Both the position numbers and the translations under genes were made by a program. This document shows positions 1 through 14,479 of a stretch of DNA of 64,000 nucleotides, piece after piece (position 1 is the first letter of the stretch; the number at the start of each line of letters is the position of its first letter). Origin of the DNA: Whitmania pigra (lineage: Eukaryota > Annelida > Clitellata > Hirudinida > Haemopidae); contig JAJTWR010000416.1 in NCBI GenBank assembly GCA_021613335.1, forward strand, positions 1 to 64,000, in the 5' to 3' direction. The notes beneath the pieces were generated by a model. It did not search any database. It saw only the letters and a list, made by a program, of their open reading frames with translations, and had not been told where the DNA came from.

Positions 1-3000
1 AACAAAACTTTGTAATGGTCCCCCCTATGAAAAAAATGATTTTTATGGATCGACCAAAAATTTAAATTTTCTATGGTTCTTCCGCGGGATGAATTAGTTA
101 TATATGGGTCTATCACGGGATGAATTAGTTTGATAGGGGTCTATCACGGTGTGAAATATCTTTGTAAAAGTCGAACATGAAAAAAACAAAAATTTTGTAA
201 TGGTCCCCCCTATGAAAAAATATGATTTTTAGGGGTCGACCAAAAATTGAAATTTTCTTTGGTTCTATCACGGGATGAATTAGTTTGATAGGGGTCTATC
301 ATGGGATGAATTAGTTTGATAGGGGTCTATCACGGTGTGAAATATCTTTGTAAAAGTCGAACAAGAAAAAAACAAAAATTTTGTAATGGTCCCCCCTATG
401 AAAAAATATGATTTCCAGGGGTCGACCAAAAATTGAAATTTTCTATGGTTCTTCCGCGGGATAAGTTAGTTTGATATGGGTCTATCACGGTGTGAAATAT
501 CTTTGTAAAAGTCGAACATGAAAAAAACAAAAATTTTGTAATGGTCCCCCCTATCAAAAAATATGATTTTTAGGGGTCGACCAAAAATTGAAATTTTCTA
601 TGGTTCTTCCGCGGGATGAATTAGTTTGATAGGGGTCTATCACGGTGTGAAATATTCTTTGTAAAGTCGAACAAGAAAAAAAACAAAAATTTTGTAATGG
701 TCCCCCCTATGAAAAAAAATTTATTTTTAGGGGTCGACCAAAAATTGAAATTTTCTATGGTTCTTCCGCGGGATGAATTAGTTTGTTAGTGGTCTATCAC
801 GGTGTGTGAAATATCTTTGTAATGTCGAATCTTGAAAAAAACAAAAATTTTGTAATGGTCCCCCCTATGAAAAAATATGATTTTTAGAGGTCGACCAAAA
901 ATTGAAATTTTCTATGGTTCTTCCGCGGGATGAATTAGTTTGATTTGGGTCTATCACGGTGTGAAATATCTTTGAAATATTCGAATCTTTAAAAAAACAA
1001 AAATTTTGTAATGGTCCCCCCAATGAAAAAATATGATTTTTAGGGGTCGACCAAAAATTGAAATTTTCTATGGTTCTTCCGCGGGATGAATTAGTTATAT
1101 ATGGGTCTATCACGGGATGAATTAGTTTGATAGGGGTCTATCACGGGATGAATTAGTTTGTTAGTGGTCTAACACGGTGTGAAATATCTTTGTAAAAGTC
1201 GAACATGAAAAAAACAAAACTTTTGTAATGGTCCCCCCTATGAAAAAATATGATTTTTATGGATCGACCAAAAATTTAAATTTTCTATGGTTCTTCCGCG
1301 GGATGAATTAGTTATATATGGGTCTATCACGGGATGAATTAGTTTGATAGGGGTCTATCACGGTGTGAAATATCTTTGTAAAAGTCGAACATGAAAAAAA
1401 CAAAATTTTGTAATGGTCCCCCCTATGAAAAAATATGATTTTTAGGGGTCGACCAAAAATTGAAATTTTCTTTGGTTCTTTCGCGGGTGAATTAGTTTGA
1501 TGGGGTCTATCACGGTGATGAATTAGTTTGATAGGGGTCTATCACGGTGTGAAATATCTTTGTAAAAGTCGAACAAGGAAAAAAACAAAATTTTGTAATG
1601 GTCCCCCCTATGAAAAAATATGATTTCCAGGGGTCGACCAAAAATTGAAATTTTCTATGGTTCTTCCGCGGGATGAATTAGTTTGATATGGGTCTATCAC
1701 GGTGTGAAATATCTTTGTAATAGTCGAATTTTGAAAAAAACAAAAATTTTGTAATGGTCCCCCCTATGAAAAAATATGATTTTTAGGGGTCGACCAAAAA
1801 ATGAAATTTTCTATGGTTCTTCCGCGGTATGAATTAGTTAAATATGGGTCTATCACGGGATGAATTAGTTTGATAGGGGTCTATCACGGTGTGAAATATC
1901 TTTGTAAAAGTCGAACATAAAAAAAACAAAAATTGTGTAATGGTCCCCCCTATGAAAAAATATGATTTTTAGGGGTCGACCAAAAATTGAAATTTTCTAT
2001 GATTCTTCCGCAGGATAAATTAGTTTGATAGGGGTCTATCACGGTGTGAAATAACTTTGCAAAAGTCGAACATGAAAAAAACAAAAATTTTGTAATGGTC
2101 CTCCCTATGAAAAAATATGATTTTTAGGGGTCGACCAAAAAATGAAATTTTCTATGGTTCTTCCGCGGTATGAATTAGTTATATATGGGTCTATCACGGG
2201 ATGAATTAGTTTGATAGGGGTCTATCACGTGTGTGAAAAAATCTGTTAAAAGTCGAACATAAAAAAAAAAACAAAAATTTTGTAATGGTCCCCCCTATGA
2301 AAAAATATGATTTTATGGGTCGACCAAAAATTGAAATTTTCTATGTTCTTCCGCGGGATAAATTAGTTTGATAGGGGTCTATCACGGTGTGAAATAACTT
2401 TGCAAAAGTCGAACATGAAAAAAACAAAAATTTTGTAATGGTCCCCCCTATGAAAAAATATGATTTTTAGGGGTCGACCAAAAAATGAAATTTTCTATGG
2501 TTCTTCCGCGGTATGAATTAGTTATATATGGGTCTATCACGGGATGAATTAGTTTGATAGGGGTCTATCACGGTGTGAAATATCTTTGTAAAAGTCGAAC
2601 ATGAAAAAAACAAAAATTTTGTAATGGTCCCCCCTATCAAAAAATATGATTTTTAGAGGTCGACCAAAAATTGAAATTTTCTATGGTTCTTCCGCGGGAT
2701 GAATTAGTTATATATGGGTCTATCACGGGTTGAATTAGTTTTATAGGGGTCTATCACGGTGTGAAATATCTTTGTAAAAGTCTAACGTGAAATAAACAAA
2801 AATTTTGTAATGGTCCCCCCTATGAAAAAATATTATTTTTAGGGGTCGACCAAAAATTGAAATTTTCTATGGTTCTTCCGCGGGATGAATTAGTTTGATA
2901 GGGGTCTATCACGGGATGAATTAGTTTGATATGGGTCTATCACGGTGTGAAATATCTTTGTAAAAGTGGAACATGAAAAAAACAAAAATTTTGTAATGGT

Positions 3001-6000
3001 CCCCCCTATGAAAAAATATGATTTTTAGGGGTTGACCAAAAATTGAAGTTTTCTATGGTTCTTCCGCGGGATGAATTAGTTTGTTAGTGGTCTATCACGG
3101 TGTGAAATATCTTTGTAATAGTCGAATCTTGAAAAAAACAAAAATTTTGTAATGGTCCCCCCTATGAAAAAATATGATTTTTAGAGGTCGACCAAAAATT
3201 GAAATTTTCTATGGTTCTTCCGCGGGATGAATTAGTTTGATTTGGGTCTATCACGGTGTGAAATATCTTTGAAATATTCGAATCTTTAAAAAAACAAAAA
3301 TTTTGTAATGGTCCCCCCAATGAAAAAATATGATTTTTAGGGGTCGACCAAAAATTGAAATTTTCTATGGTTCTTCCGCGGGATGAATTAGTTATATATG
3401 GGTCTATCACGGGATGAATTAGTTTGATAGGGGTCTATCACGGGATGAATTAGTTTGATAGGGGTCTATCACGGTGTGAAATATCTTTGTAAAAGTCGAA
3501 CATAAAAAAAAACAAAAATTTTGTAATGGTCCCCCCTATGAAAAAATATGATTTTTATGGGTCGACCAAAAATTGAAATTTTCTATGATTCTTCCGCAGG
3601 ATAAATTAGTTTGATAGGGGTCTATCACGGTGTGAAATAACTTTGCAAAAGTCGAACATGAAAAAAACAAAAATTTTGTAATGGTCCCCCCTATGAAAAA
3701 ATATGATTTTTAGGGGTCGACCAAAAAATGAAATTTTCTATGGTTCTTCCGCGGTATGAATTAGTTATATATGGGTCTATCACGGGATGAATTAGTTTGA
3801 TAGGGGTCTATCACGGTGTGAAATATCTTTGTAAAAGTCGAACATAAAAAAAACAAAAATTTTGTAATGGTCCCCCTATGAAAAAATATGATTTTTAGGG
3901 GTCGACCAAAAATTGAAATTTTCTATGGTTCTTCCGCGGGATGAATTAGTTTGATATGGGTCTATCACGGTGTGAAATATCTTTGTAAAAGTCGAATCTT
4001 GAAAAAAACAAAAATTTTGTAATGGTCCCCCTATGAAAAAATATTATTTTTAGGGGTCGACCAAAAATTGAAATTTTCTATGGTTCTTCCGCGGGATGTA
4101 TTAGTTTGTTAGTGATCTATCACGGTGTGAAATATTTTTGTAAAAGTCGAACATGAAAAAAAAAAATTTTTTAATGGTCCCCCCTATGAAAAAATATGAT
4201 TTTTAGGGGTCGACCAAAAATTGAAATTTTCTATGGTTCTTCCGCGGGATGAATTAGTTTGATAGGGGTCTATCACGGGATGAATTAGTTTGATATGGGT
4301 CTATCACGGTGTGAAATATCTTTGTAAAAGTGGAACATGAAAAAAACAAAAATTTTGTAATGGTCCCCCCTATGAAAAAATATGATTTTTAGGGGTCGAC
4401 CAAAAATTGAAGTTTTCTATGGTTCTTCCGCGGGATGAATTAGTTTGTTAGTGGTCTATCACGGTGTGAAATATCTTTGTAATAGTCGAATCTTGAAAAA
4501 AACAAAAATTTTGTAATGGTCCCCCCTATGAAAAAATATGATTTTTAGGGGTCGACCAAAAATGAAATTTTCTATGGTTCTTCCGCGGTTGAATTAGTTA
4601 TATATGGGTCTATCACGGGATGAATTAGTTTGATAGGGGGTCTATACGGTGTGAAATATCTTTGTAAAAGTCGAACATAAAAAAAACAAAAATTTTGTAA
4701 TGGTCCCCCCTATGAAAAAATATGATTTTTATGGGTCGACCAAAAATTGAAATTTACTATGGTTCTTCCGCGGGATGAATGATTAGTTTGATATGGGTCT
4801 ATCACGGTGTGAAATATCTTTGTAAAAGTCGAATCTTGAAAAAAACAAAAATTTTGTAATGGTCCCCCTATGAAAAAATATTATTTTTAGGGGTCGACCA
4901 AAAATTGAAATTTTCTATGGTTCTTCCGCGGGATGTATTAGTTTGTTAGTGATCTATCACGGTGTGAAATATTTTTGTAAAAGTCGAACATGAAAAAAAC
5001 AAAAATTTTTAATGGTCCCCCCTATGAAAAAATATGATTTTTAGGGGTCGACCAAAAATTGAAATTTTCTATGGTTCTTCCGCGGGATGAATTAGTTTGA
5101 TAGGGGTCTATCACGGGATGAATTAGTTTGATAGGGGTCTATCACGGTGTGAAATATCTTTGTAAAAGTCGGAACATAAAAAAAACAAAAATTTTGTAAT
5201 GGTCCCCCCTATGAAAAAATATGATTTTTATGGGTCGACCAAAAATTGAAATTTTCTATGATTCTTCCGCAGGATAAATTAGTTTGATAGGGGTCTATCA
5301 CGGTGTGAAATAACTTTGCAAAAGTCGAACATGAAAAAAACAAAAATTTTGTAATGGTCCCCCCTATGAAAAAATATGATTTTTAGGGGTCGACCAAAAA
5401 ATGAAATTTTCTATGGTTCTTCCGCGGTATGAATTAGTTATATATGGGTCTATCACGGGATGAATTAGTTTGATAGGGGTCTATCCAACGGTGTGAAATA
5501 TTTTTGTAAAAGTCGAACATAAAAAAAACAAAAAATTTTGTAATGGCCCCCCTATGAAAAAATATGATTTTTATGGGTCGACCAAAAATTGGAAATTTTC
5601 TATGGTTCTTCCGCGGGATGAATTAGTTGATATGGGTCTATCACGGTGTGAAATATCTTGTAAAAGTCGAATTTGAAAAAAACAAAAATTTTGTAATGGT
5701 CCCCCTATGAAAAAATATTATTTTTAGGGGTCGACCAAAAATTGAAATTTTCTATGGTTCTTTCCGCGATGTATTAGTTTGTTAGTGATCTATCACGGTG
5801 TGAAATATTTTTGTAAAAGTCGAACATGAAAAAAACAAAATTTTTAATGGTCCCCCCCCCTATGAAAAAATATGATTTTTAGGGGTCGACCAAAAATTGA
5901 AATTTTCTATGGTTCTTCCGCGGGTGAATTAGTTTGATAGGGGTCTATCACGGGATGATTAGTTTGATATGGGTCTATCACGGTGTGAAATATCTTTGTA

Positions 6001-9000
6001 AAAGTGGAACATGAAAAAAAAAACAAAAATTTTGTAATGGTCCCCCCTATGAAAAAATATGATTTTTAGGGGTCGACCAAAAATTGAAGTTTTCTATGGT
6101 TCTTCCGCGGGATGAATTAGTTTGTTAGTGGTCTATCACGGTGTGAAATATCTTTGTAATAGTCGAATCTTGAAAAAAACAAAAATTTTGTAATGGTCCC
6201 CCCTATGAAAAAATATGATTTTTAGGGGTCGACCAAAAAATGAAATTTTCTATGGTTCTTCTTTCTTCCGCGTATGAATTAGTTATATATGGGTCTATCA
6301 CGGGATGAATTAGTTTGATAGGGGTCTATCACGGTGTGAAATATCTTTGTAAAAGTCGAACATAAAAAAAACAAAAATTTTGTAATGGTCCCCCCTATGA
6401 AAAAATATGATTTTTATGGGTCGACCAAAAATTGAAATTTACTATGGTTCTTCCGCGGGATGAATTAGTTTGATATGGGTCTATCACGGTGTGAAATATC
6501 TTTGTAAAAGTCGAATCTTGAAAAAAACAAAAATTTTGTAATGGTCCCCCTATGAAAAAATATTATTTTTAGGGGTCGACCAAAAATTGAAATTTTCTAT
6601 GGTTCTTCCGCGGGATGTATTAGTTTGTTAGTGATCTATCACGGTGTGAAATATTTTTGTAAAAGTCGAACATGAAAAAAACAAAAATTTTTTAATGGTC
6701 CCCCCTATGAAAAAATATGAATTTTTAGGGGTCGACAACCAAAATTGAAATTTTGCTATGGTTCTTCCGCGGGATGAATTAGTTTGATAGGGGTCTATCA
6801 CGGATGAATTAGTTTGATATGGGTCTATCACGGTGTGAAATATCTTTGTAAAAGTGTAACATGAAAAAAACAAAAATTTTGTAATGGTCCCCCCTATGAA
6901 AAAATATATTTTTTTAGGGGTCGACCAAAAATTGAAGTTTTCTATGGTTCTTCCGCGGATGAATTAAGTTTGATAGTGGTCTATCACGGTGTGAAATATC
7001 TTTGTAATAGTCGAATCTTGAAAAAAACAAAAATTTTGTAATGGTCCCCCCAATGAAAAAATATGATTTTTAGGGGTCGACCAAAAAATGAAATTTTCTA
7101 TGGTTCTGTCCCGGGATGAATTAGTTTGATATGGGTCTATCACGGTGTGAAATATCTTTGTAATATTCGAATCTTTAAAAAAACAAAATTTTGTAATGGT
7201 CCCCCCAATGAAAAAATATGATTTTTAGGGTTCGACCAAAAATTGAAATTGTCTATGGTTCTTCCGCGGGATGATTAGTTATAATATGGGTCCTATCACG
7301 GATGAATTAGTTTGATAGGGGTCTATCACGGGATGAATTAGTTTGTTAGTGGTCTATCACGGTGTGAAATATCTTTTTTGTAAAAGTCGAACATGAAAAA
7401 AACAAAACTTTTGTAATGGTCCCCCCTATGAAAAAAATATTTGTTTTATGGTCGACCAAAAATTTAAATTTTTCTATGGTTCTTCCGCCGCGGAATGAAT
7501 TAGTTATATATGGGTCGATCACGGGATGAATTAGTTTGATAGGGGTCTATCACGGTGTGAAATATCTTTGTAAAAGTCGAACATGAAAAAAACAAAATTT
7601 TGTAATGGTCCCCCCTATAAAAAATATGATTTTTAGGGGTCGACCAAAAATTGAAATTTTCTTTGGTTCTTCCGCGGGATGAATTAGTTTGATAGGGGTC
7701 TATCACGGGATGAATTAGTTTGATAGGGGTCTATCACGGTGTGAAATATCTTTGTAAAAGTCGAACAAGAAAAAAACAAAAATTTTGTAATGGTCCCCCC
7801 TATGAAAATATATGATTTCCAGGGGTCGACCAAAAATTGAAATTTTCTATGGTTCTTCCGCGGGATGAATTAGTTTGATATGGGTCTATCACGGTGTGAA
7901 ATAGCTTTGTAATAGTCGAATTTTGAAAAAAACAAAAATTTTGTAATGGTCCCCCCGTATGAAAAAATATGAGTTTTAGGGGTCGACCAAAAATCGAAAT
8001 TTTTCTATGATTTCTTCCGCAGGATAATTAGTTTGATAGGGGTCTATCACGGTGTGAAATAACTTTGCAAAAGTCGAACATGAAAAAAACAAAATTTTGT
8101 AATGGTCCCCCCTATGAAAAAATATGATTTTTAGGGGTCGACCAAAAAATGAAATTTTCTATGGTTCTTCCGCGGTATGAATTAGTTATATATGGGTCTA
8201 TCACGGGATGAATTAGTTTGATAGGGGTCTATCACGGTGTGAAATATCTTTGTAAAAGTCGAACATAAAAAAAAAAAAAATTTTGTAATGGTCCCCCCTA
8301 TGAAAAAATATGATTTTTATGGGTCGACCAAAAATTGAAATTTTCTATGATTCTTCCGCAGGATAAATTAGTTTGATAGGGGTCTATCACGGTGTGAAAT
8401 AACTTTGCTAAAAGTCGAACATGAAAAAACAAAAAATTTTGTAATGGTCCCCCCTATGAAAAAATATGATTTTTAGGGGTCGACCAAAAAATGAAATTTT
8501 CTATGGTTCTTCCGCGGTATGAATTAGTTATATATGGGTCTATCACGGGATGAATTAGTTTGATAGGGGTCTATCACGGTGTGAAATATCTTTGTAAAAG
8601 TCGAACATAAAAAAAACAAAAAATTTTGTAATGGTCCCCCCTATGAAAAAATATGATTTTTATGGGTCGACCAAAAATTGAAATTTTCTATGGTTCTTCC
8701 GCGGGATGAATTAGTTTGATATGGGTCTATCACGGTGTGAAATATCTTTGTAAAAGTCGAATCTTGAAAAAAAACAAAAATTTTGTAATGGTCCCCCTAT
8801 GAAAAAATATTATTTTTAGGGGTCGACCAAAAATTGAAATTTTCTATGGTTCTTCCGCGGGATGTATAGTTTGTTTTAGGGGTCTATCACGGTGTGAAAT
8901 TTTTTGTAAAAGTCGAACATGAAAAAAACAAAAATTTTTTAATGGTCCCCCCTATGAAAAAATATGATTTTTAGGGGTCGACCAAAAAATGAAATTTTCT

Positions 9001-12000
9001 ATGGTTCTTCCGCGGTATGAATTAGTTATATATGGGTCTATCACGGGATGAATTAGTTTGATAGGGGTCTATCACGGTGTGAAATATCTTTGTAAAAGTC
9101 GAACATAAAAAAAACAAAAATTTTGTAATGGTCCCCCCTATGAAAAAATATGATTTTTAGGGGTCGACCAAAAAATGAAATTTTCTATGGTTCTTCCGCG
9201 GTATGAATTAGTTATATATGGGTCTATCACGGGATGAATTAGTTGATAGGGTCTATCACGGTGTGAAATATCTTTGTAAAAGTCGAACATAAAAAAAACA
9301 AAAATTTTGTAATGGTCCCCCTATGAAAAAATATGATTTTTAGGGGTCGACCAAAAATTGAAATTTTCTATGGTTCTTCCGCGGGATGAATTAGTTTGAT
9401 ATGGGTCTATCACGGTGAAATATCTTTGTAAAAGTCGAACTTGAAAAAACAAAAATTTTGTAATGGTCCCCCTATGAAAAAATATGATTTTTAGGGGTCG
9501 ACCAAAAATTGAAATTTTCTATGGTTCTTCCGCGGGATGTATTAGTTTTATATGGGTCTATCACGGTGGTGAATATCTTTGTAAAGTCGAATCTTGAAAA
9601 AAACAAAAATTTTGTAATGGTCTCTCCCTATGAAAAAAATTTATTTTTAGGGGTCGACCAAAAAATGAAATTTTCTATGGTTCTTCCGCGGTATGAATAG
9701 TTATATATGGGTCTATCACGGGATGAATTAGTTTGATAGGGGTCTATCACGGTGTGAAATCCCTCTTTGTAAAAGTCGAACATAAAAAAAAACAAAAATT
9801 TTGTAATGGTCCCCCCTATGAAAAAATATGATTTTTATGGGTCGACCAAACTTGAAATTTTCTATGATTCTTCCGCAGGATAAATTGTTGATAGGGGTCT
9901 ATCACGGTGTGAAATAACTTTGCAAAAGGTCGAACATGAAAAAACACAAATTTTTGTAATGGTTCCCCCCTATGAAAAAAATCGGTTTTTAGGGGTCGAC
10001 CAAAAAATGAAATTTTCTATGGTTTCTAATCTTCCGCGGTATGACTATAGGTTATCTATGGGTCTATCACGGGAATGAATTAGTTTGATAGGGGTCTATC
10101 ACGGTGTGAAATATCTTGTAAAAGTCGAACAAAAAAAAACAAAAATTTTGTAATGGTCCCCCCTATGAAAAAATATGTTTTTCTGGTCGACCAAAAAATG
10201 AAAATTTCTTATGGTTCGTTCCGCGGGATGAATTAGTTTGATATGGGTCTATCACGGTGTGAAATATCTTTGTAAAAGTCGAACTGAAAAAAACAAAAAT
10301 TTTGTAATGGTCCCCCTATGAAAAAATATTATTTTTAGGGGTCGACCAAAAATTGAAATTTTCTATGTTTTCTTCCGCGGGATGTATTAGTTTGTTAGTG
10401 GTCTATCACGGTGTGAAATATTTTTGTAAAAGTCGAACATGAAAAAAACAAAAATTTTTTAATGGTCCCCCCTATGAAAAATATGATTTTTAGGGGTCGA
10501 CCAAAAAATGAAATTTTCTATGGTTCTTCTTCGCGGGTATGAATTAGTTATATATGGGTCTATCACGGGATGAATTAGTTGATAGGGGTCTATCACGGTG
10601 TGAAATATCTTTGTAAAAGTCGAACATAAAAAAACAAAAATTTTGTAATGGTCCCCCCTATGAAAAAATATGATTTTTAGGGGTCGACCAAAAAATGAAA
10701 TTTTCTATGGTTCTTCCGCGGTATGAATTAGTTTATATATGGTCTATCACGGGATGATTATTTGATAGGGGTCTATCACGGTGTGAAATATCTTTGTAAA
10801 AGGTCGAACATAAAAAAAAAACAAAAATTTTGTAATGGTCCCCCTATGAAAAAATATGATTTTTATGGGTCGACCAAAAATTGAAATTTTCTATGGTTCT
10901 TCCGCGGGATGAATTAGTTTGATATGGGTCTATCACGGTGTGAAATATCTTTGTAAAAGTCGAATCTTGAAAAAAACAAAAATTTTGTAATGGTCTCCCT
11001 ATGAAAAAATATTATTTTTAGGGGTCGACCAAAAATTGAAATTTTCTATGGTTCTTCCGCGGGATGTATTAGTTTGATATGGTCTATCACGGTGTGAAAT
11101 ATTTTTGTAAAAGTCGAACATGAAAAAAAAAAAAATCTTTTAATGGTCCCCCCTATGAAAAATAATGATTTTTATGGGTCGACCAAAAATTGAAATTTTC
11201 TATGATTCTTCCGCGGGATAAATTAGTTTGATATGGGTCTATCACGGTGTGAAATAACTTTGCAAAGTCGAACATGAAAAAAACAAAAATTTTGTAATGG
11301 TTCCCCCTATGGAAAAAATATGATTTTTAGGGGTCGACCAAAAAATGAAATTTTCTATGGTTCTTCTCCGCGGTATGAATTAGTTGATTGGGTCTATCAC
11401 GGGAGAATTAGTTTGATAGGGTCTATCACGGTGTGAAATATCTTTGTAAAAGTCGAACATAAAAAAAACAAAAATTTTGTAATGGTCCCCCCTATGAAAA
11501 AATATGATTTTTATGGGTCGACCAAAAATTGAAATTTTCTATGGTTCTTCCGCGGGATGAATTAGTTTGATATGGGTCTATCACGGTGTGAAATATCTTT
11601 GTAAAAGTCGAATCTTGAAAAAAACAAAAATTTTGTAATGGTCCCCCTATGAAAAAATATTATTTTTAGGGGTCGACCAAAAATTGAAATTTTCTATGGT
11701 TCTTCCGCGGGATGTATTAGTTTGTTAGTGATCTATCACGGTGTGAAATATTTTTGTAAAAGTCGAACATGAAAAAAACAAAAATTTTTTAATGGTCCCC
11801 CCTATGAAAAAATATGATTTTTAGGGGTCGACCAAAAAATGAAATTTTCTATGGTTCTTCCGCGGTATGAATTAGTTATATATGGGTCTATCACGGGATG
11901 AATTATTTGATAGGGGTCTTCCGGTGTGAAATATCTTTGTAAAAGTCGAACATAAAAAAAAAAAAATTTTGTAATGGTCCCCCCTATGAAAAAATATGAT

Positions 12001-14388
12001 TTTTAGGGGTCGACCAAAAATTGAAATTTTCTATGGTTCTTCCGCGGTATGAATTAGTTATATATGGGTCTATCACGGGATGAATTAGTTTGATATGGGT
12101 CTATCACGGTGTGAAATATCTTTGTAAAAGTCGAACATAAAAAAAACAAAAATTTTGTAATGGTCCCCCTATGAAAAAATATGATTTTTAGGGGTCGACC
12201 AAAAATTGAAATTTTCTATGGTTCTTCCGCGGGATGAATTAGTTTGATATGGGTTTATCGCGGTGTGAAATATCTTTGTAAAAGTCGAATCTGAAAAAAA
12301 ACAAAAATTTTGTAATGGTCCCCCTATGAAAAAATATGATTTTTAGGGGTCGACCCAAAATTGAAATTTTCTATGGTTCTTCCGCGGGATGAATTAGTTT
12401 GATATGGGTCTATCACGGTGGTGAAATATCTTTGTAAAAGTCGAACATGAAAAAAACAAAAATTTTGTAATGGTCCCCCCTATGAAAAAATATGATTTTT
12501 AGGGGTCGACCAAAAATTGAAATTTTCTATGGTTCTTCCGCGGGATGAATTGTTTGATAGGGGTCTATCACGGTATAGTGGATATGGTCTATCACGGTGT
12601 GAATATCTTTGTAAAAGTCGAATCTTGAAAAAAACAAAATTATTGTAATGGTCCCCCTATGAAAAAATATATTTTTAGGGGTCGACCAAAAATTGAAATT
12701 TTCTATGGTTCTTCCGCGGGATGAATTAGTTTGTTAGTGATCTATCACGGTGTGAAATATTTTTGTAAAAGTCAGTCGAAAAAACAAAAATTTAATGTCC
12801 CCCTAGGAAAAAATGTACAGGGTCCCCCCAAAAATTTTTATGGTCCCCCCTATGAAAAAATATGATTTTATAGGGTCGACCGCGGCATGAAATTATTCTC
12901 TGGTATCTTTCGCGGTCATGAAATTAGTATATATGGGTCTCTCCGGTGAAAAAAGTTTATTTTTCGGGGTCTCTCCCCGGTGTGAAATATCTTTGTAAAT
13001 GTTGAACATAAAAAAAACATTAATTTTGTAATGGTCCCACCTATGAAAAAATATGATTTTTATGGGTCGACCAAAAATTGAAATTTTCTATGGTTCTTCC
13101 GCGGGATAAATTAGTTTGATAGGGTCTATCACGGTGTGAAATATCTTTGTAAAAGTCGAACATGAAAAAAACAAAAATTTTGTAATGGTCCCCCCTATGA
13201 AAAAATATGATTTTTAGGGGTCGACCAAAAAATGAAATTTTCTATGGTTCTTCGCGGGATGAATTAGTTTGTTAGTGGTCTATCACGGTGTGAAATATTT
13301 TGTAAAAGTCGAACATGAAAAAAACAAAAAATTTTAATGGTCCCCCCTATGAAAAAATATGATTTTCAGGGGTCGACCAAAAATTGAAATTTTCTATGGT
13401 TCTTCCGCGGGATGAATTAGTTTGATGTCTATGGATGAATTAGTTTGATATGGTCTATCGCGGTGGGAAATATCTTTGTAATAGTCGAATCTTGAAAAAA
13501 ACAAAAATTTTGTAATGGTCCCCCTATGAAAAAATATGATTTTCAGGGGTCGACCAAAAATTGAAATTTTCTATGGTTCTTCCGCGGGATGTATTAGTTT
13601 GATAGTGGGTCTATCACGGTGTGAAATATCTTTGTAAAAGTCGAACAAGAAAAAAACAAAAATTTTTTAATGGTCCCCCCTATGAAAAAATATGATTTTT
13701 ATGGGCGACCAAAAATTGAAATTTTCTATGATTCTTTCCGCGGGATAAATTAGTTTGATAGGGGTCTATCACGGTGTGAAATAACTTTGAAAAGTCGAAC
13801 TTGAAAAAAACACAAAAATTTTGTAATGGTCCCCCCTATGAAAAAATATGATTTTTAGGGGTCGACCAAAAATTGAAATTTTCTATGGTTCTTCCGCGGG
13901 ATGAATTAGTTTGTGAGTGATCTATCACGGTGTGAAAATCTTTGTAATAGTCGAACTTGAAAAAAACAAAAATTTTTAATGGTCCCCCCTATGAAAAAAT
14001 ATGATTTTTAGGGGTCGACCAAAAATTGAAATTTTCTATGGTTCTTCCGCGGGATGAATTGTTTCATAGGGGTCTATCACGGGATGAATTAGTTTGATAT
14101 GGGTCTATCACGTGTGAAATATCTTTGTAAAAGTGAAAACAAAAAAAAACAAAAATTTTGTAATGGCCCCCCCTATGAAAAAATATGATTTTTAGGGGTC
14201 GACCAAAAATTGAAATTTTCTATGGTTCTTCCGCGGGATGAATTAGTTTGTTAGTGGTCTATCACGGTGTGAAATATCTTTGTAAAAGTCGAACATGAAA
14301 AAAACATAAATTTGTAATAGTCCCCCCTATGAAAAAAAATATTTTTAGAGGTCGACCAAAAATTGAAATTTTTTTTAGTTCTTCCGCG
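1..14388. repeat. Satellite DNA array, ~155/186 bp monomers
   Basis: The whole stretch is one tandem array. A typical monomer runs from one GTCGACC to the next (about 236, 421, 574, 732, 890, 1046 and so on), with spacings of about 153-158 bp or about 185 bp. The longer form carries one extra copy of a 31 bp segment (GGATGAATTAGTTTGATAGG plus GGTCTATCACG). Each monomer holds a CCGCGG palindrome, a GTCGAC palindrome, a C6 run (TGGTCCCCCCTATGAAAAA) and an A-rich spacer. I estimate 80-90 monomers. Higher-order structure is visible: 865-1113 and 3162-3410 encode the same 82 codons in the same register, 2297 bp apart, and the rare variant GTGGAACATG recurs at 2966, 4330 and 6004. The array is most degraded near 12,770-13,020 and at its right edge. 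Short open frames inside it are by-products of the repeat. The array begins before the window. Confidence 0.97.
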
Positions 14389-14413
14389 TATTATATATAT
14401 ATATATATATATT
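14389..14413. repeat. (TA)n tract at the satellite edge
   Basis: A short run of alternating T and A lies exactly where the last recognisable monomer breaks off after TTCTTCCGCG. Beyond it the sequence is unique. It marks the right boundary of the satellite in this window. Confidence 0.85.
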
Positions 14414-14479
14414 TGAGAGCTTTTCGAAATTTTGAAGGTTAACGGTAACGAGGGACGTTGGAACACCAAATCCCATGAC

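Noticed and set aside
865..3410. 82-codon minus-strand frames at 865-1113 and 3162-3410 and similar frames through 14.5 kb
   Set aside because: They are chance open frames across satellite monomers. The same peptide recurs only because the DNA repeats, and most monomers break it.
1..14388. CRISPR-like array
   Set aside because: Units are long, contiguous and similar along their whole length, with no unique spacers, in a eukaryotic genome with introns.
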